DNA of 64,000 nucleotides, from positions 19,891,001 to 19,955,000 of the forward strand of contig CM036626.1 in NCBI GenBank assembly GCA_020746105.1. Reading direction: 5' to 3'. A program made the translations under genes and the position numbers. Source of the DNA: Trogon surrucura (Eukaryota; Chordata; Aves; Trogoniformes; Trogonidae). Within the stretch, counting starts at the first letter, position 1; every line of letters starts with the position of its first letter. This document shows, one piece after another, positions 62,721 to 64,000 of the stretch. The notes under the pieces are model-generated. The model worked only from the letters and a program-made list of their open reading frames with translations. It was not told the origin of the DNA and did not search any database.

Positions 62721-64000
62721 ATGAGGAGCGCTTAGTGTTTTTCACGTCAAAAATGTAGCAAAGAAACTGGTTTAAAAAAAAATGACATTTAATAGGAATG
62801 AAAACCCTATTATTCAGTCAAGGGACAAATGTGATCCAGAATCTGGAGAAGGCGGGTACCATGGGGACGTCACAGCTTGTCATGACCCTGCCATTGCGTT
62901 TCCTTCCCCAATGGGTGGTGAGAAGTTAGAGCAAAGGTAGTTACAGGAAGGGCACATCCTCCCCCAAACCATTTCCTACAGCCATGCCACGCTCATCCTG
63001 CCACCACGGAGAGCTGGATGGCATCGCACGCCACAGCTCGTGACTTCCCAAACCAGAGTGTGACTTGCAGAGACACACTGATGGCCACGCAGGGGTAAAG
63101 CAGCAGAACAGAAGCCAAAGCACATCTGTCCGATCCCAGGTACACATCAGGTGTCCCATGCAGCAGGTATATCGACGGGGCAGCAGGATATTCTGTTGAT
63201 TTATTTGAGTTTGAAAAAAATGTAACAATGCCGCGCTGCTGCTTTATAGAGTCTGCTGGCCCTGACAGAAGCAGTAATGCAGCCCCAGCCACGTAATCCT
63301 GGAACCACCTACCAGCCAGGCTGCTTTGTGCTGGTGCTGCTGTCTGTGCTTTTTAATTCTCCATTAGTCCCGAGGGCATGTCCACAGCTTGGCATGGTCA
63401 TACCCACAGGAAAGACTTTGGCTCTGGGTCAGGTAAGCCGAGACACTTGCTCAGCCTTCAGAGCAAAGTCCTTCACTTCAGATGCTGTTCCACCAGAAAA
63501 CACTTAAACAGCAAATTATTTCACCTAACCTGATTTTAAACACACATATATATATATGTATGTCTTTATATGCAGACCTAAATAGTTGCACGTGTGTAGT
63601 TATTTCTGCCCTTAGGGATGGGGTGTTCTGAGCTGCCTCGGACAGGTCGCACAGGATGGGCAAGTGACACCCCTTCCATGCCCTGCCACCTGATCAAAGA
63701 ACACGCCGTGCACAAATGACACCTAATACATGATTGTGGGGCAGGGGAGAAGAGTGTTAAGGTTGCTTTTGGCTTCTGTGCAGAAGTATGAGGTCTCTTG
63801 AAAAACGGGTGAACTGGCAGAAAGCTGTTTTCCTCAGCGTAGTATCCGCGTGATCTCCCTTCGTATTTAACCACAAATACACGCATAAAGGATATGTATT
63901 TTAAAAAAAAATAAGTAAAAGCAGACAAATTAGGTTACCAGTCAAGTCATCAAATCAGCGGTGCTATATTCAGAGAACACATCATTGTGCCTCACAAATT
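62721..64000. other. noncoding sequence to window end
   Basis: No gene recognised. 63541-63562 is a short CA/TA microsatellite. GC is a little higher at 62850-63480 without recognisable exons. Confidence 0.45.

Noticed and set aside
1-64000. CRISPR arrays, operons, tRNA or rRNA genes
   Set aside because: No regularly spaced repeats, no B-box (GGTTCGAATCC-like) motif and no rRNA-like block were seen; the content is vertebrate.

Overview
The window looks like nuclear DNA from a bird. The main evidence is a set of CR1 LINE copies with the avian-type 3' end (consensus close to ATTCTATG), a solo LTR built like avian endogenous retrovirus LTRs, and a low overall repeat density in AT-rich sequence. 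The species and chromosome cannot be read from it. There is no bacterial-style gene organisation, operon, tRNA, rRNA or CRISPR array. The open frames are short, start at any codon and overlap on both strands, as expected by chance.

Layout. 1-6 kb is unique AT-rich sequence with one clear CR1 copy (about 3381-3637, minus) whose tail region is rearranged. A second CR1 lies at about 6155-6350 (plus). A probable complete solo LTR fills 11113-11811, with a TATA box, an ATTAAA signal, TG...CA ends and a near-perfect 5-bp target duplication. A decayed LINE endonuclease fragment lies at about 15449-15600. 16.8-19.2 kb holds several small tandem duplications. 20.6-22.4 kb has an unexplained minus-strand open frame and two CpG-rich patches. 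25.3-25.45 kb is dense in homeodomain-type motifs. 26385-26479 and 32403-32552 are two plus-strand exon candidates whose reading frames are compatible. 30.1-30.7 kb holds more CpG-rich sequence. 36.3-37.6 kb has a perfect 27-bp palindrome and two CR1 fragments. 39.4, 47.5 and 55.3 kb carry probable remnants of ancient LINE/SINE tails. The rest is AT-rich sequence with homopolymer runs, short hairpins, a 37-bp tandem duplication near 60.3 kb and more stretches that look like conserved noncoding elements (12.3, 32.2, 58.2, 62.2-62.7 kb).

Interpretation. This is a gene-poor intergenic region or the inside of a very long intron. No gene product can be named with confidence. The points most worth checking are the two frame-compatible exon candidates, the putative regulatory elements and the minus-strand fossil-like frame at 20.7 kb. 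No new biological system is evident. All family assignments were made by eye from remembered consensus features, with no search or alignment run.
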